A stretch of DNA of 64,000 nt from Candidatus Altimarinota bacterium (GCA_028281045.1 JANQKP010000006.1:62001-126000), one strand, 5' to 3'; counted from the stretch's first letter, positions 7,351 to 17,362 are shown. Notes: generated from the letters alone by a model not told the origin. Made by a program: numbers and translations.

Positions 7351-8826
7351 TTATTGGTAGATCTTACAATCGGTTTCAGTCCCCACAAGCCCTTTCTGCT
7401 TACGAATCACACAGGTGATTTTTTCTTGTGCCGTAGTCAGCGCTTGGCTTGGTGTTGAAACATTTCTCACGACTTCTTGAATCGCATCAGAGAAGACTTT
7501 TTTGTAAACTTCGTCGTCGTAAATTTTGTAGCTTTTCGCAAACGGTGCTTGGAAAGCAAAGGTTCCAAAATTAGGCTCTGTTTGCTGCTGAGCCACCATA
7601 TCTTTACGACTTGTTGGGCGATTGGTTTTCTTGTGATAAGTCTGAAGAGCATCTGCAGAAGTCAAGAACTGCACTAGGCTCCACGCTTCACGAGACATGT
7701 CTGAAGTACGTGCTACCACCAGTGGGAAATAACTCGCATAAGTGTCTCTACGTGTGCTCTCTGCACCACTTACAAGCTGTGGAAAAGGTGCAATGCCAAC
7801 GTCTGCTATATTGATGTGCTTATCTCCTGATTTTTGCTTATTTTGAATCGTGGTATCAATCACATCATACAGGTATGGATAACTGAGAATCATGGCTACT
7901 TTTCCACGTACAAATGGGTCTACTTCTTTTGCTTCTGGGGCGAATCCAGTAATGGTGTCATTCCAGCTGTAGTTTTTAAAGCTAGGCAACGCAAAACTAG
8001 TAAATTGGGTAAAGGCATCTATCCCTGGAGTTTCTCCGCCTTGGCGATTGGCAAAGATCGCACGTTCTTCTTTTTCATCGTAAAATTCCGTTCCAAATTG
8101 CAGCATCATTCCATAAAGAATGTCTACCGCAGAAGAAAGATTATCTGCGCGTCCAAGGGCAATTCCTGCTAGAGAGAATCTTTCTGGGCTATTGTCTTTT
8201 TTAGTTAAATTAAAGACCTGATCTTTAATTTCTTCCCATAAATTTCCTGGATTATCTGTGGTGGCTAGAAGATCTTTAAAGATCTGTTTGTTGTAGTAAA
8301 TCGCCAGATTATCTATGGCCAGCGGCATTCCGTAGATCTGTTCATCTACAATAAGATCTTCGGCAGCTTGTTGGAAATACACTTGGCGGAATAGGTCTGC
8401 GTTCATCACAATCGGCTGATCTAGTGGCAGTGGTTGTACCTTTTTCGTAAACGAAGGCATCCATGAATTGTGAATCATAAATACATCTGGTCCTTCTCCA
8501 TCTGCAATCTCAGAAATCACAAGATCTTTATATTCTTCTTGGTTCACAAACTTTTTAACACGTACCACGGTTCCTGGATTTTGACTCTGGAAAGCTTGAA
8601 TTTGCTCCTGATAATCATCGGTATTATCAAAGAGCACATACATGTTAATTTCCTTTAATCCTTGTTGCGCTACCTCGGGCTCCTCAAAGGCACAATCGGT
8701 TCTAAACTCAGGGGTTCCTGGAATATTTTCAGTAGGCTTAGGACATTTTGGCTGGCAACCAGACAAAAAGACCGGTGCGGCTAGCACCAGAATTATCGCT
8801 AAAGCTTTTGAGATTCTTTTGTTCAT
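7351..8826 (-). CDS. Extracellular solute-binding lipoprotein (ABC type 1, sugar-like)
   Basis: This 491-residue protein begins with a lipoprotein signal (hydrophobic 8-20, lipobox FLSGC, lipidated Cys near 24). Next come features of family 1 solute-binding proteins: NMYVLFDN strand, YKDLVISEIADGEGPDVFMI (about 100-120), and a C-terminal ASYFPLVVARTS plus SLVQFLTSADAL helix. The family binds sugars or oligosaccharides for ABC importers. No permease or ATPase gene is nearby, so it is an orphan here; it may use a distant transporter or have a surface role. It is read from its own promoter region at 8827-8890, divergent from the 8944 gene. Confidence 0.85.
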   Translation of the reverse strand: MNKRISKALAIILVLAAPVFLSGCQPKCPKPTENIPGTPEFRTDCAFEEPEVAQQGLKEINMYVLFDNTDDYQEQIQAFQSQNPGTVVRVKKFVNQEEYKDLVISEIADGEGPDVFMIHNSWMPSFTKKVQPLPLDQPIVMNADLFRQVYFQQAAEDLIVDEQIYGMPLAIDNLAIYYNKQIFKDLLATTDNPGNLWEEIKDQVFNLTKKDNSPERFSLAGIALGRADNLSSAVDILYGMMLQFGTEFYDEKEERAIFANRQGGETPGIDAFTQFTSFALPSFKNYSWNDTITGFAPEAKEVDPFVRGKVAMILSYPYLYDVIDTTIQNKQKSGDKHINIADVGIAPFPQLVSGAESTRRDTYASYFPLVVARTSDMSREAWSLVQFLTSADALQTYHKKTNRPTSRKDMVAQQQTEPNFGTFAFQAPFAKSYKIYDDEVYKKVFSDAIQEVVRNVSTPSQALTTAQEKITCVIRKQKGLVGTETDCKIYQ

Positions 8827-8894
8827 ATTTTTTCTTTTTGTCTAGACCACTATACCTTAAATAGGGTTAAATTACAATGAAACCGGGCATATTA

Positions 8895-8922
8895 TTGACA
8901 AATTTAAAAAAATTAGTAAAAT
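8895..8922 (+). promoter_or_regulatory. Promoter with C-rich mini-leader
   Basis: TTGACA (8895-8900), a 16-nt spacer and TAAAAT (8917-8922) precede the 8944 gene. The predicted leader is only about 15 nt and ends in CCCTCCT immediately before ATG. This is the sequence of the 16S anti-SD rather than its complement. The same layout occurs at 16091 and 22072. Confidence 0.75.
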
Positions 8923-8943
8923 ATACACACTTTAATCCCTCCT

Positions 8944-9327
8944 ATGGTAAATAATATTTTATCTTTTGTTGAAGAGGCAGACCTCGTTTCAGCACTAGCT
9001 ACCTACAAAAAGCCAAAATATCAGCTCGCTACTCCTCTTTTGAAAACCTTCAGAGAAAGTATGGAATCTCTTATGGACAGCTGTGGAAAGGAGGAGGCCA
9101 ACGCCTATGATGGAGACCTGCGGAAGGTGAGGGACATTATTTTTAAGGCCCTAAAAGAGGCTAAGGCAAAAGGCGCAAAGCATAAACTCGTTGACGGACT
9201 TAATGAGGTGTTTCAGCTCATTACACCGGACGGGGAGGCCATTGTTGAAGAAGAAATTCTAGACGAAGATCTAGAATTGGATAATGAAATAGGAAACCTG
9301 GAGGGGGACGATGACAATCTTGGTTAG
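8944..9327 (+). CDS. Small acidic helical protein, unknown
   Basis: I do not recognise this 127-residue soluble protein. Residues 1-95 are predicted helical with mixed charge (for example RKVRDIIFKALKEAKAKG). Residues 96-127 form a strongly acidic tail ending GDDDNLG. It has its own near-consensus promoter and a C-rich leader. Its TAG overlaps the TAA of the convergent GT2 gene (9324-9327). Size, promoter and codon use support a real gene. The acidic tail recalls other tails in this window. Confidence 0.72.
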   Translation: MVNNILSFVEEADLVSALATYKKPKYQLATPLLKTFRESMESLMDSCGKEEANAYDGDLRKVRDIIFKALKEAKAKGAKHKLVDGLNEVFQLITPDGEAIVEEEILDEDLELDNEIGNLEGDDDNLG

Positions 9328-10175
9328 GCTTGCTTAACCCCTTTCATAAATTCTTTCCAACTTCTTACTTTGTAGTAGAAGTTTTTTCCAAATAGACGAG
9401 TGAGTGGTAGTAGTAATCCAGCCAATTGGATCAGGCTTTTTTTAATGCCCTTAGGAATGACATTTACTTCTGGCTGAAGCTTTTCAAATTGCACAGCACT
9501 TTGACCTACTTTGTTCATTTTCTTAGGTAAATCTTGAGGCAATATTTCATGATGATGATACGCTTTTGCCTCTGGTTCGTAGAAAAGTTTCATATCGTGA
9601 TTCTTAAAGAGCCTGTACCCCACCTCTATATCTTCCCAGCCATAAACCCTAAAGTGCGCATTGAATTGTTCTTTGTTAAAGAAGCTTTTTCTAAGCGAAA
9701 TATTAGACGTATAAAAGAACTTGTAAGGTTCTTTTTCTACGAAACCTAGGCTTAAAAAATTGTAGCCAAATTGCCATCCAGATTTTTCTAAAAATAGCAT
9801 GTAATCGTTAATTTTTAGATCCGTATCCCAGGTAGAAAACCCAAGCACCACTACGTTTTCTGCGTTATTTTTTTCGTGAGCTTCTACATGTTTTTTCACC
9901 CAACCCGGCTCAACAAAAATATCGTCTCCAATAAAGGCCACCAGCTCACCTTTGGCCTCTAAAACGCCGCGGTTTCTGGCTACGCCTTGCCCAGAATTAG
10001 ATTGGTGTATGTATTTCACATCTTCAAAAGAAGTCACCACTTCTTTGGTGTGATCTTCGCTTCCATCGTCTACAACAATCACTTCAAAATCCCCTTCTTG
10101 TGCAGTTAATTTTTCTAAACAAGTTTTTAAGGTGTCTGCCCGATTATATGTAGGAATTACGACTGAAACTTTCAT
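9324..10175 (-). CDS. Glycosyltransferase family 2
   Basis: This 283-residue GT-A enzyme starts MKVSVVIPTYNRADTL, the classic GT2 N-terminus. VVDDGSEDHTKE (about 35-46) supplies the first nucleotide-binding Asp. A DDI motif follows at GDDIFVEPGW (about 89-98), in the DXD position. GWEDIEVGYR (about 180) matches the ED acceptor/base motif. It lacks membrane helices but has a basic C-terminus. Likely role: adding a sugar to a surface glycan or lipid-linked intermediate; donor unknown. It is divergent from cysS with about 50 nt between. Confidence 0.88.
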   Translation of the reverse strand: MKVSVVIPTYNRADTLKTCLEKLTAQEGDFEVIVVDDGSEDHTKEVVTSFEDVKYIHQSNSGQGVARNRGVLEAKGELVAFIGDDIFVEPGWVKKHVEAHEKNNAENVVVLGFSTWDTDLKINDYMLFLEKSGWQFGYNFLSLGFVEKEPYKFFYTSNISLRKSFFNKEQFNAHFRVYGWEDIEVGYRLFKNHDMKLFYEPEAKAYHHHEILPQDLPKKMNKVGQSAVQFEKLQPEVNVIPKGIKKSLIQLAGLLLPLTRLFGKNFYYKVRSWKEFMKGVKQA

Positions 10176-10225
10176 TAGGGGTGTCTCTGGGTTATCATGC
10201 TTTTTGCAGTATAACTTATTATAGC

Positions 10226-11605
10226 TTGCAGCTCTACAACACCCTTACAAGACAGAAAGAGGAATTTAAACCGGTGGACCCATCGGAGGTGAAACTTTAT
10301 ACCTGTGGTCCTACAGTTTATAACTATGCTCACATTGGTAATTTACGTACTTATGTGTTCGAAGATATTCTTCGAAGAGCCTTGGAATTTGAAGGGTACC
10401 TGGTAAATCATGTGATGAATATCACAGATGTAGGCCACCTGACTTCTGATGCTGATGAAGGAGAAGATAAGATGGCCAAAGGGGCCAAACGTGAAGGAAA
10501 AACCGTTTGGGAAATTGCAGAGTATTATACGGATGCTTTTATGCGTGATATGGAAAGACTCAACCTAGTTGAGCCTCATATTAAATGTAAAGCCACCGAT
10601 CATATTCAAGAAATGATCGACCAAGTAAAAGCACTGGAAGAAAACGGATATGCCTACGTGGCCGAAAACGGAAACGTTTATTTTGATACCGCGGCCTTTA
10701 AAGATTACGGAGCTATGGCTCAATTAGATAAACAAAATCTAGAAGCAGGAGCCCGTATTGAAGTGGATGACAACAAAAGAAGTCCAAATGATTTTGCGCT
10801 TTGGTTTGTAACCAGTAAGCACGGAGATCAGGATATGCAATGGGACAGTCCTTGGGGGCGTGGTTTCCCGGGTTGGCACATTGAATGTAGTGCGATGTCG
10901 ACCAGATATTTGGGAGAACAATTCGATATTCACTGTGGTGGAATCGATCACATCCCTGTGCATCACACCAATGAAATCGCTCAAGCCGAAGGAGCCACTG
11001 GAAAAAGCCCGTGGGTAAATACATGGCTACATGGAAACTTTTTAGTACTCGAAGATGACGCCAAAATGGCAAAATCTGGAGAGAACTTTTTAACACTTCA
11101 GGCGCTTATAGATAAAGGTTACGACCCACTGGAATACCGCTATTTTATTTTAAATGCCCACTACAGAAAAGAACTTCGTTTTAGTTTCGATAATCTAGAT
11201 GCGGCTAAGACAGCGCTTCGTAAATTAAAGACCAAAGTGGCTAAACTTGGGGACAAGGAAGGCACTGAAAATGCTAAATATATTGAAGAATTTTCTGCAG
11301 CGGTTTCAGATGATTTAAATATGCCTCAGGCGCTAGCCATCACTTGGAATTTAATCGATGATGACAAAGTTTCAGATGAAGACAAGCTAGCCACTATTAA
11401 AAAATTCGACACAGTACTTGGGCTAAAACTAGACGAAGAAATTCACTTTGAAATTCCAGCAGAAGTGCAGGAGCTTCTGATAGAAAGAAACAAGGCCAGA
11501 GAAGATAAAGACTGGGCTAAATCCGATGAACTCAGAGATAAAATCGATGAACTTGGATTTGAAGTTCACGATTTATCTGGAGGATCTGAAGTAAGACCAA
11601 AATAA
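10226..11605 (+). CDS. cysS: Cysteinyl-tRNA synthetase
   Basis: This class I synthetase charges tRNA-Cys. The HIGH motif appears as AHIGN (near residue 36) after TCGPTVYN, whose Cys is a zinc ligand. The other ligands fit WHIECSAMS and the [15 protein letters not shown] segment. KMSKS appears as KMAKS. The start is taken as TTG at 10226 ([14 protein letters not shown]), matching the conserved family N-terminus; an in-frame GTG at 10181 would add 15 unrelated residues. TATAAC and TATTAT boxes at 10210-10222 lie directly upstream, suggesting a nearly leaderless message. About 459 residues, normal length. pdxT follows 4 nt downstream. Confidence 0.93.
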   Translation: MQLYNTLTRQKEEFKPVDPSEVKLYTCGPTVYNYAHIGNLRTYVFEDILRRALEFEGYLVNHVMNITDVGHLTSDADEGEDKMAKGAKREGKTVWEIAEYYTDAFMRDMERLNLVEPHIKCKATDHIQEMIDQVKALEENGYAYVAENGNVYFDTAAFKDYGAMAQLDKQNLEAGARIEVDDNKRSPNDFALWFVTSKHGDQDMQWDSPWGRGFPGWHIECSAMSTRYLGEQFDIHCGGIDHIPVHHTNEIAQAEGATGKSPWVNTWLHGNFLVLEDDAKMAKSGENFLTLQALIDKGYDPLEYRYFILNAHYRKELRFSFDNLDAAKTALRKLKTKVAKLGDKEGTENAKYIEEFSAAVSDDLNMPQALAITWNLIDDDKVSDEDKLATIKKFDTVLGLKLDEEIHFEIPAEVQELLIERNKAREDKDWAKSDELRDKIDELGFEVHDLSGGSEVRPK

Positions 11606-11609
11606 CTTT

Positions 11610-12134
11610 ATGACAGTAGGTGTTTTTGCATTACAGGGTTCTTTTAAAGAGCATTTAGACATGCTTAAAAAGATGAATGTAAATGCGCATGAAGTGCGCA
11701 GCCTTAAGGATGTTGAAGATGTGGATGCCGTTATTCTCCCAGGAGGAGAAAGCACCACTTTAATGAAACTCCTTAAAAAAACAGGCCTAGATGAATGGCT
11801 TCAAAATACAGAAGCCCCTATTTATGGAACCTGTGCCGGCATGATTGCGCTTTCTAACGGATACCTCAATTTAATTGATGTAGATGTGGAAAGAAATGCC
11901 TATGGAACTCAGCAAGACAGCTTTGAAGACACCATTATGTTTTATAAAAAACCTTTCCCGGGGATTTTTATTAGAGCTCCTAAATTCGCCAAAATTGGGG
12001 ATGAGGTGGAGGTGTTGGCTAAGCATATCGATGAACCTGTGCTGGCTAAACAAGGCAGAGTAATGGTGGGAACTTTTCATCCAGAGCTCACAGGTGAAAC
12101 CGCCATACATGAGTTCTTCCTTTCATTGGCCTAA
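11610..12134 (+). CDS. pdxT: PdxT-type glutamine amidotransferase
   Basis: This 174-residue class I glutaminase normally feeds ammonia to PdxS to make pyridoxal 5'-phosphate from ribose 5-phosphate, glyceraldehyde 3-phosphate and glutamine. Motifs are LQGSFKEH (8-15), PGGEST (oxyanion loop), the nucleophile Cys in YGTCAGMI (about 74) and the His/Glu pair in GTFHPELT. It is slightly shorter than typical PdxT (about 190). pdxS is not in this window; a missing partner here does not show that it is missing from the genome. It follows cysS by 4 nt and is likely co-transcribed. Confidence 0.88.
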   Translation: MTVGVFALQGSFKEHLDMLKKMNVNAHEVRSLKDVEDVDAVILPGGESTTLMKLLKKTGLDEWLQNTEAPIYGTCAGMIALSNGYLNLIDVDVERNAYGTQQDSFEDTIMFYKKPFPGIFIRAPKFAKIGDEVEVLAKHIDEPVLAKQGRVMVGTFHPELTGETAIHEFFLSLA

Positions 12135-12176
12135 ATACAAAAATAGTAGTATAATAGTTCTTCCAACAACAGAAGA

Positions 12177-12575
12177 ATGAATCAATTGCCCGAAGCCAAA
12201 CAGCAGAAGCTAACCAAGCTTTATGAGCTAGAAGAAACGCTCATAGATTTTATGTGGCAAATTGAAGCTTATAGGGACATCATCACTAAAATGACTAAGC
12301 AAAAAGCAGGCCTTTCTAGAACAGGGAATTTTTTTAATGGCATTGTAAATGAATCAACGGGAGCTTTGGTGGGCATTTTATCAAACATATCTGGGCGCAT
12401 TCAAATGATGGAACAATTTCAAAACTATATGTTTGAGGGTGATATAGAGACTCTAAGAGCCAAGGTGGAAAAAGCTAAGGCTACTGCAGCAGAAATACTC
12501 GGAACTACAGTAGAAAAACTATCTATTGTTCCAAAAAAGAAAGGGAGAAGTGGGCTCAATGAAGAAAAGCTTTAA
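12177..12575 (+). CDS. Coiled-coil-like protein, unknown
   Basis: I do not recognise this 132-residue protein. It is predicted mostly helical, with amphipathic heptad-like stretches at residues 1-40 and 75-115 and a central Gly-containing linker, and a basic tail (KKKGRSGLNEEK). A TATAAT at 12150-12155 with a weak TTGGCC 18 nt upstream gives it a promoter that overlaps the pdxT stop. It precedes prs but has its own promoter. It has no membrane segment or signal peptide. Confidence 0.65.
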   Translation: MNQLPEAKQQKLTKLYELEETLIDFMWQIEAYRDIITKMTKQKAGLSRTGNFFNGIVNESTGALVGILSNISGRIQMMEQFQNYMFEGDIETLRAKVEKAKATAAEILGTTVEKLSIVPKKKGRSGLNEEKL

Positions 12576-12631
12576 AATTCGGTTTTTCTCTTATGAAAAT
12601 ATGCTAAGATAAGGGCAACTAATTAGTTTAA

Positions 12632-13579
12632 ATGCCAACAAGTAAATTCAAAATCTTCGCGGGATCTTCTCACAAAGAACTTGCGAAAGAGGTTGCAAAA
12701 TCGCTTAAAATGAAGCTCGGGGATATCGAGCTAAAGCGTTTTTCTTCGGGCGAAAACTATATAAAACTCAATGAAACGGTTCGTGGTCACGAAGTCTTCA
12801 TTGTACAAACTTGTAGAGAAGAGTTTGTAAATGAAGATTATATGGAGCTTTTCCTGATGTGCGATGCCATGAAACGTTCTTTTGCGACAAAAGTACATGT
12901 GATTCTTCCCCATTTCGGGTATGCACGCCAAGATAAAATTCACGATCCTCGTGAGCCTATTTCTGCCAAAGTAATGGCAGATCTTCTAGTAGCTTCTGGT
13001 GCAGACCATGTGGTAACAGTAGATCTTCACTCGGATCAGAACCAGGCTTTCTTCGATGTTCCGGTAGATAATCTAAACACCAGAAAGCTTTTTGCAGACT
13101 ACTTTAATAAAAAGAAATTGAAAGACGTAGTCGTAGTTTCTCCAGATGCTGGTGGGGCTAAAATGGCCAAGAAATTGGCCGATGACCTAGATGCGCCTAT
13201 TGCGATTCTTCATAAGTCTCGCCCAGAGCACAACAAGTCTGTGGTGACTCATGTGGTAGGGGAAATCGAAGGTAAAACTTGTATCATCTACGATGACATG
13301 GTCGATACCGCAGGTAGCGTAGTTTCTGCTAAAGAAGCCCTAATTGCTAACGGGGCTAAAAAAGATGTTTATCTGGCAACGACACATGCTATTTTTTCTG
13401 GACCAGCTCAGAAACGTCTTTCAAAAGCAGCCTTTAAAGAAGTGGTGACTTCAAACACCATGCCTATTGATAAAGAAAAGAAATTCACAGGTCTTAAACA
13501 AATCTCTATCGCTCCTCTACTAGCTAACGTAGTCAAAGGAGTTATGAATCAAAAATCAGTTAGCTCCCTCTATTATTAA
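12632..13579 (+). CDS. prs: Ribose-phosphate pyrophosphokinase (PRPP synthetase)
   Basis: This 315-residue enzyme makes PRPP from ribose 5-phosphate and ATP for nucleotide, NAD and His/Trp synthesis. Motifs are RFSSGENYIKL, the ATP-flap region HFGYARQDK (about 92-100), VDLHSDQNQAFF (about 131-142) and the PRPP-binding loop DDMVDTAGS (about 218-226). The length is standard. It begins 56 nt after the coiled-coil gene. The NAD-type gap gene follows 14 nt downstream, so the two are likely co-expressed. Confidence 0.95.
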   Translation: MPTSKFKIFAGSSHKELAKEVAKSLKMKLGDIELKRFSSGENYIKLNETVRGHEVFIVQTCREEFVNEDYMELFLMCDAMKRSFATKVHVILPHFGYARQDKIHDPREPISAKVMADLLVASGADHVVTVDLHSDQNQAFFDVPVDNLNTRKLFADYFNKKKLKDVVVVSPDAGGAKMAKKLADDLDAPIAILHKSRPEHNKSVVTHVVGEIEGKTCIIYDDMVDTAGSVVSAKEALIANGAKKDVYLATTHAIFSGPAQKRLSKAAFKEVVTSNTMPIDKEKKFTGLKQISIAPLLANVVKGVMNQKSVSSLYY

Positions 13580-13593
13580 TCTAAATTTGTATC

Positions 13594-14604
13594 ATGAAAG
13601 TTGCTATTAATGGATTCGGTCGCATCGGTCGTCAAACCATGCGTATTATTCAAGAAAACGACGTTAAGCTTGAGATCGTTGCCATCAACGATTTAACCGA
13701 CGCTGAAACCTTAGCTCATTTATTCGAATATGATTCTACCTACGGTAAATTTCCTGGAACAGTAGAAGTTCAAGGCGATATTCTTAAAATAGATCGCCAT
13801 GAAATTAAAATCTTCTCTGAACCAGATCCGGAGCAACTGCCTTGGGAAGAGCTTGGGGTAGATCTTGTTTTAGAATGTTCTGGTCATTTTAGAACGCATG
13901 AAAAAGCCAGCAAACATTTAACGGCTGGAGCTAAAAAAGTAATTGTTTCTGCACCTTGTAAGGGTGAAAACGGTGGGGCAGATGCCACCATTGTAATGGG
14001 AGTAAATGAAGACATTTATGATGCGGAAAAACACAATGTTTTAAGTAATGCGAGCTGTACCACCAACTGTATGGCCCCTGTGATTAAAACGATTAACGAT
14101 AACTTCGGAATTAAACGTGGAATGATGACCACGATTCATTCAGCAACGAACGATCAACGCATTCTAGATCTTCCGCACAGCGACATGCGCCGTGCTCGTA
14201 GCACCTTACAATCTATGATTCCAACCACTACAGGTGCCACTAAATCTGTAGGAGTTGTTTTGCCGGAGCTTCAAGGAAAATTCAGTGGAACCTCTGTGCG
14301 TGTGCCACTGCCTACCGTGTCTCTTGTAGACCTGACCATTGAAGTAGACAACGATGTAACTGTAGAACAAGTAAACAAAGCTTTTGAAGACAGAGCCAAA
14401 GAAATCCCTACCATTCTAGCGGTAGAAAAAAAGCCACTGGTTTCTAAAGATTTCACTGCAGATTGTCACAGTGCCATCGTAGATGCACCTTCTACAGAAG
14501 TGTTAGATGGAAAACTAGTTAAAGTAATGGCTTGGTACGACAACGAATGGGGTTACTCTTGCCGCCTAGTAGACCTAGCGGAATACGTAGCTAAACAAGG
14601 TTAG
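13594..14604 (+). CDS. gap: Glyceraldehyde-3-phosphate dehydrogenase, NAD-type
   Basis: This 336-residue type I GAPDH oxidises glyceraldehyde 3-phosphate in glycolysis. The Rossmann loop is NGFGRIGRQ (7-15). The coenzyme-selecting loop is AINDLTDAETLAH, with the Asp typical of NAD enzymes. The catalytic Cys is in SNASCTTNC (about 150-158), and a TIHSATNDQ helix supplies the His. The C-terminal WYDNEWGYS is canonical. It follows prs by 14 nt and precedes a beta-CASP nuclease by 43 nt. A second gap gene at 50609 differs at the coenzyme loop, suggesting a division of labour. Confidence 0.95.
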   Translation: MKVAINGFGRIGRQTMRIIQENDVKLEIVAINDLTDAETLAHLFEYDSTYGKFPGTVEVQGDILKIDRHEIKIFSEPDPEQLPWEELGVDLVLECSGHFRTHEKASKHLTAGAKKVIVSAPCKGENGGADATIVMGVNEDIYDAEKHNVLSNASCTTNCMAPVIKTINDNFGIKRGMMTTIHSATNDQRILDLPHSDMRRARSTLQSMIPTTTGATKSVGVVLPELQGKFSGTSVRVPLPTVSLVDLTIEVDNDVTVEQVNKAFEDRAKEIPTILAVEKKPLVSKDFTADCHSAIVDAPSTEVLDGKLVKVMAWYDNEWGYSCRLVDLAEYVAKQG

Positions 14605-14647
14605 ATAAACTACAACTGCGAAGGTAAATAAACGCTAAAATAAAAAC

Positions 14648-16045
14648 ATGAAACTCACCTCTTTTGGAGCTGCCCTAGAGGTAACAGGCTCTCAACATCT
14701 ACTGGAAGTAAATGGAAAACGCATTCTCTTAGACTGCGGTCTTTTCCAGGGGCATCGTAAAACCGCCATGGAAAAGAATGCTGAGTTTGGCTTTGATGCT
14801 TCTACTATAGATGCTGTTTTAGTGTCACATGCCCATATAGATCACACGGGAAATATTCCAACATTGGTAAAACGTGGATTCCAAGGTGTGGTGTACTGTA
14901 CGCACGCCACAGAAAGCCTGTGTGAGGTGATGCTGCTCGACTCTGCACACATCCAAGAATCTGATGCAGAATACTTCGCAGAAAAGCATCCAGAAACCGC
15001 TCTGCAACCTATAGAACCCCTATATACCCAAGAGGATGCGGAAAAGAGCATGGATCACTTTAAAGGCGTAGATTACAACGAACGCTTTGAGCTTTACCCA
15101 GGAATAGATGTAACGTTCCGCGAAGCGGGACATGTACTTGGATCTGCCATTATTAGACTAGACATTAAAGATGAAGAAGATGGGCAAGAAAAATCTATCG
15201 TATTCACTGGAGATCTAGGAAGAGCAAGGCTGCCTATTTTAAATGACCCTCATCAACCGGCTCGCGCAGACTATTTAATTTGTGAAAGTACTTACGGAAA
15301 CCGTAACCATGACCCTATTGAAGAAGGAATTCCTGTACTGGCGCGCATTATTAATCGCACCGCAGAGCGTGGGGGCAAAGTAATCATTCCTGCATTCGCT
15401 TTAGAGCGTACCCAGGAGCTTATTTATTCGCTTCATTTACTAGATCATGAAGGGCAAATTCCAAAGAATATTCCTATTTATATAGATAGTCCTTTGGCCA
15501 GCACCATCACAAGCATTTTTAAGAAGCATAAAGAGCTTTACGATGAAGAATTGCAAACGGCATTCAAAACGGGTCATAGTCCGTTTGAAATGCGTCAGTT
15601 AAAGCACACAGCGTCCGTAGAAGAGTCTAAAGACCTGAATTATCTTATTGGCCCTGCCATTATTATTTCAGCCTCTGGAATGATGGAGGCGGGACGCATT
15701 CGGCATCATCTAAAAAACAACTTAGAAGACCCTAAAAACACTATTGTAGTAGTGGGTTATCAAGCAGAAGACACGCTAGGGCGTAAAATTGTAGAACAGG
15801 CTGAAAAGGTAAAAATCTTCGACCGTATGTACGACGTAAAAGCAGAGGTGGTTATACTAGAATCTTTCTCTGCCCACGCCGGCATGGACGATTTGGACAC
15901 CTTCGTACAAAGTATTGAAGGGTTAAAGAAAGTAATACTAGTACACGGAGAAGAAGATCAGAGCCAACCTTTTGCTGAAAGAATTAAAGAAAACACAGGC
16001 GCCGAGGCCATTATTCAGGAGCCAATGGTGCCTGTAGACCTGTAA
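14648..16045 (+). CDS. Metallo-beta-lactamase/beta-CASP RNA-processing exonuclease
   Basis: This 465-residue protein has the MBL signature HAHIDHTGN (about 60-68), further metal ligands in GHVLGSA (about 164) and FTGDLGR, and a beta-CASP domain with IPAFALERTQEL and the C-terminal ESFSAHAGMDDL and HGEEDQ motifs. This matches the YSH1/CPSF73-like family of RNA nucleases rather than RNase J. Substrate in this host is unknown. It has a 43-nt gap from gap. The window also encodes an RNase J at 18623, so two beta-CASP nucleases are close together. Confidence 0.9.
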   Translation: MKLTSFGAALEVTGSQHLLEVNGKRILLDCGLFQGHRKTAMEKNAEFGFDASTIDAVLVSHAHIDHTGNIPTLVKRGFQGVVYCTHATESLCEVMLLDSAHIQESDAEYFAEKHPETALQPIEPLYTQEDAEKSMDHFKGVDYNERFELYPGIDVTFREAGHVLGSAIIRLDIKDEEDGQEKSIVFTGDLGRARLPILNDPHQPARADYLICESTYGNRNHDPIEEGIPVLARIINRTAERGGKVIIPAFALERTQELIYSLHLLDHEGQIPKNIPIYIDSPLASTITSIFKKHKELYDEELQTAFKTGHSPFEMRQLKHTASVEESKDLNYLIGPAIIISASGMMEAGRIRHHLKNNLEDPKNTIVVVGYQAEDTLGRKIVEQAEKVKIFDRMYDVKAEVVILESFSAHAGMDDLDTFVQSIEGLKKVILVHGEEDQSQPFAERIKENTGAEAIIQEPMVPVDL

Positions 16046-16090
16046 CAAAAAGCAGCATTTTTTGCATACAAATAAAAGAGGCAACTATAC

Positions 16091-16118
16091 TTGACATTTT
16101 TTGTTAAAATTGTATAAT
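16091..16118 (+). promoter_or_regulatory. Consensus promoter with C-run leader
   Basis: TTGACA (16091-16096), a 16-nt spacer and a perfect TATAAT (16113-16118) precede the 16139 gene. The predicted leader is about 14 nt and ends in GCCCCCCT directly before ATG. There is no SD. The architecture matches those at 8895 and 22072. Confidence 0.85.
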
Positions 16119-16138
16119 TAAGCCTTAATTGCCCCCCT

Positions 16139-17362
16139 ATGGTTAATGGAGGATTACCCGACATCAGATATTTAGACGGAAATAAGCTACAAGAAATAGC
16201 TCCTACCGTCGCAGATGAAGTTCGCATGAAAATGCGACAAGGCTTCAATTCTTTCGTTTTCGATGCAGCGGCTAGAACCATTAAGTGTCAGGGAGATAGC
16301 GTCCCTCCAAGCGTTGTTGCGCTTAGCCAGGAAACGGTTAGGGAGCTTATTGCAGACGTTATAGAAACTAAGCAGCCTGAAGAAACATCGTCTCTACCAG
16401 AATCTAGTTTTAATACGGTGCATTTTCATTATCTAGATGCTGAGCCAAATATGAGCGATGCATTGAAAGAGGCATTTGAAACACATAATGATGATGCGCT
16501 AGACCCTGAAAGAATCCAGAGCGGCTTTAAAAGAATGACAGATCCTGTGGTTTTATTAAGCGCCGCAGAAAATATTTTAAATAATATAGATGCGAAATTT
16601 GGCTCATCAGATCAAATGGCCTTTGAAGCTAAGCGTTATGTTGCTCAACTTCTTATTTTTAGTCTATTAAGAGAATATAAAAAGGGTTATCAGGGTCCTC
16701 ATTTTGTAGACCGCAAAGTTATTGCTGAGAGAATCACTTGGGCCATGACGACCAAGTATATTACGCCCGATGAAATACGAGCCTTAAAAGAAGGAGATGC
16801 GGGACAAGAAGCCTGGCTTGAAGACATGGACAAGCTTAGAGAAAAGATGGATCCGAAGTTAAACGAGCTCGCTGGAATGATGCCTTTCTATCTAGGAGAA
16901 ACAGTTGTATCTAGTGTGGAGATAGAGGTGATGCTGGGAGAATATGCACAGTACAACAAAGGCCAACAAGAGGCTCTAGCAAAAGGTAATGCAGAAAAAG
17001 AAGAGGTAGATCTTTTACTAAGAGCCATATACCAAAATCTATTACGTGTTCTTGCGGAATATCCAAAAAACGAGCGCATGCTGCAGTTTAAACAGCTGCT
17101 CGAAAGAAAATATAGCGCCCACAAACTACCTGCTGTATTCAACATGGATTTTGTGCAAGGCGACGAAGTAATTAAAACTTTTGGAAGTACAGAGCAGGGA
17201 AAATGGGAAGCTATTATGTCTAGCACCTCAAGTTTTGAAACAGATAGAAATAAAATGCGTACACTGCTCGCTGAGGCACGCGAAGTAAGACATAATTCTT
17301 ACTTTAAGGAGACGTTCTTAACGATGCGCGCTTTCCTACGTAGAAAATTCGACCAAGCCTAA
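16139..17362 (+). CDS. Large soluble protein, unknown
   Basis: I do not recognise this 407-residue protein. It lacks a signal peptide and membrane helices. It is predicted mainly alpha-helical, with a longer disordered-looking region around residues 80-115 and a basic C-terminus (MRAFLRRKFDQA). It has its own consensus promoter and the C-run leader shared with two other unknown genes (8944 and 22124). A tRNA-Ser gene follows 57 nt later. Typical codon use and strong promoter support expression. Confidence 0.75.
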   Translation: MVNGGLPDIRYLDGNKLQEIAPTVADEVRMKMRQGFNSFVFDAAARTIKCQGDSVPPSVVALSQETVRELIADVIETKQPEETSSLPESSFNTVHFHYLDAEPNMSDALKEAFETHNDDALDPERIQSGFKRMTDPVVLLSAAENILNNIDAKFGSSDQMAFEAKRYVAQLLIFSLLREYKKGYQGPHFVDRKVIAERITWAMTTKYITPDEIRALKEGDAGQEAWLEDMDKLREKMDPKLNELAGMMPFYLGETVVSSVEIEVMLGEYAQYNKGQQEALAKGNAEKEEVDLLLRAIYQNLLRVLAEYPKNERMLQFKQLLERKYSAHKLPAVFNMDFVQGDEVIKTFGSTEQGKWEAIMSSTSSFETDRNKMRTLLAEAREVRHNSYFKETFLTMRAFLRRKFDQA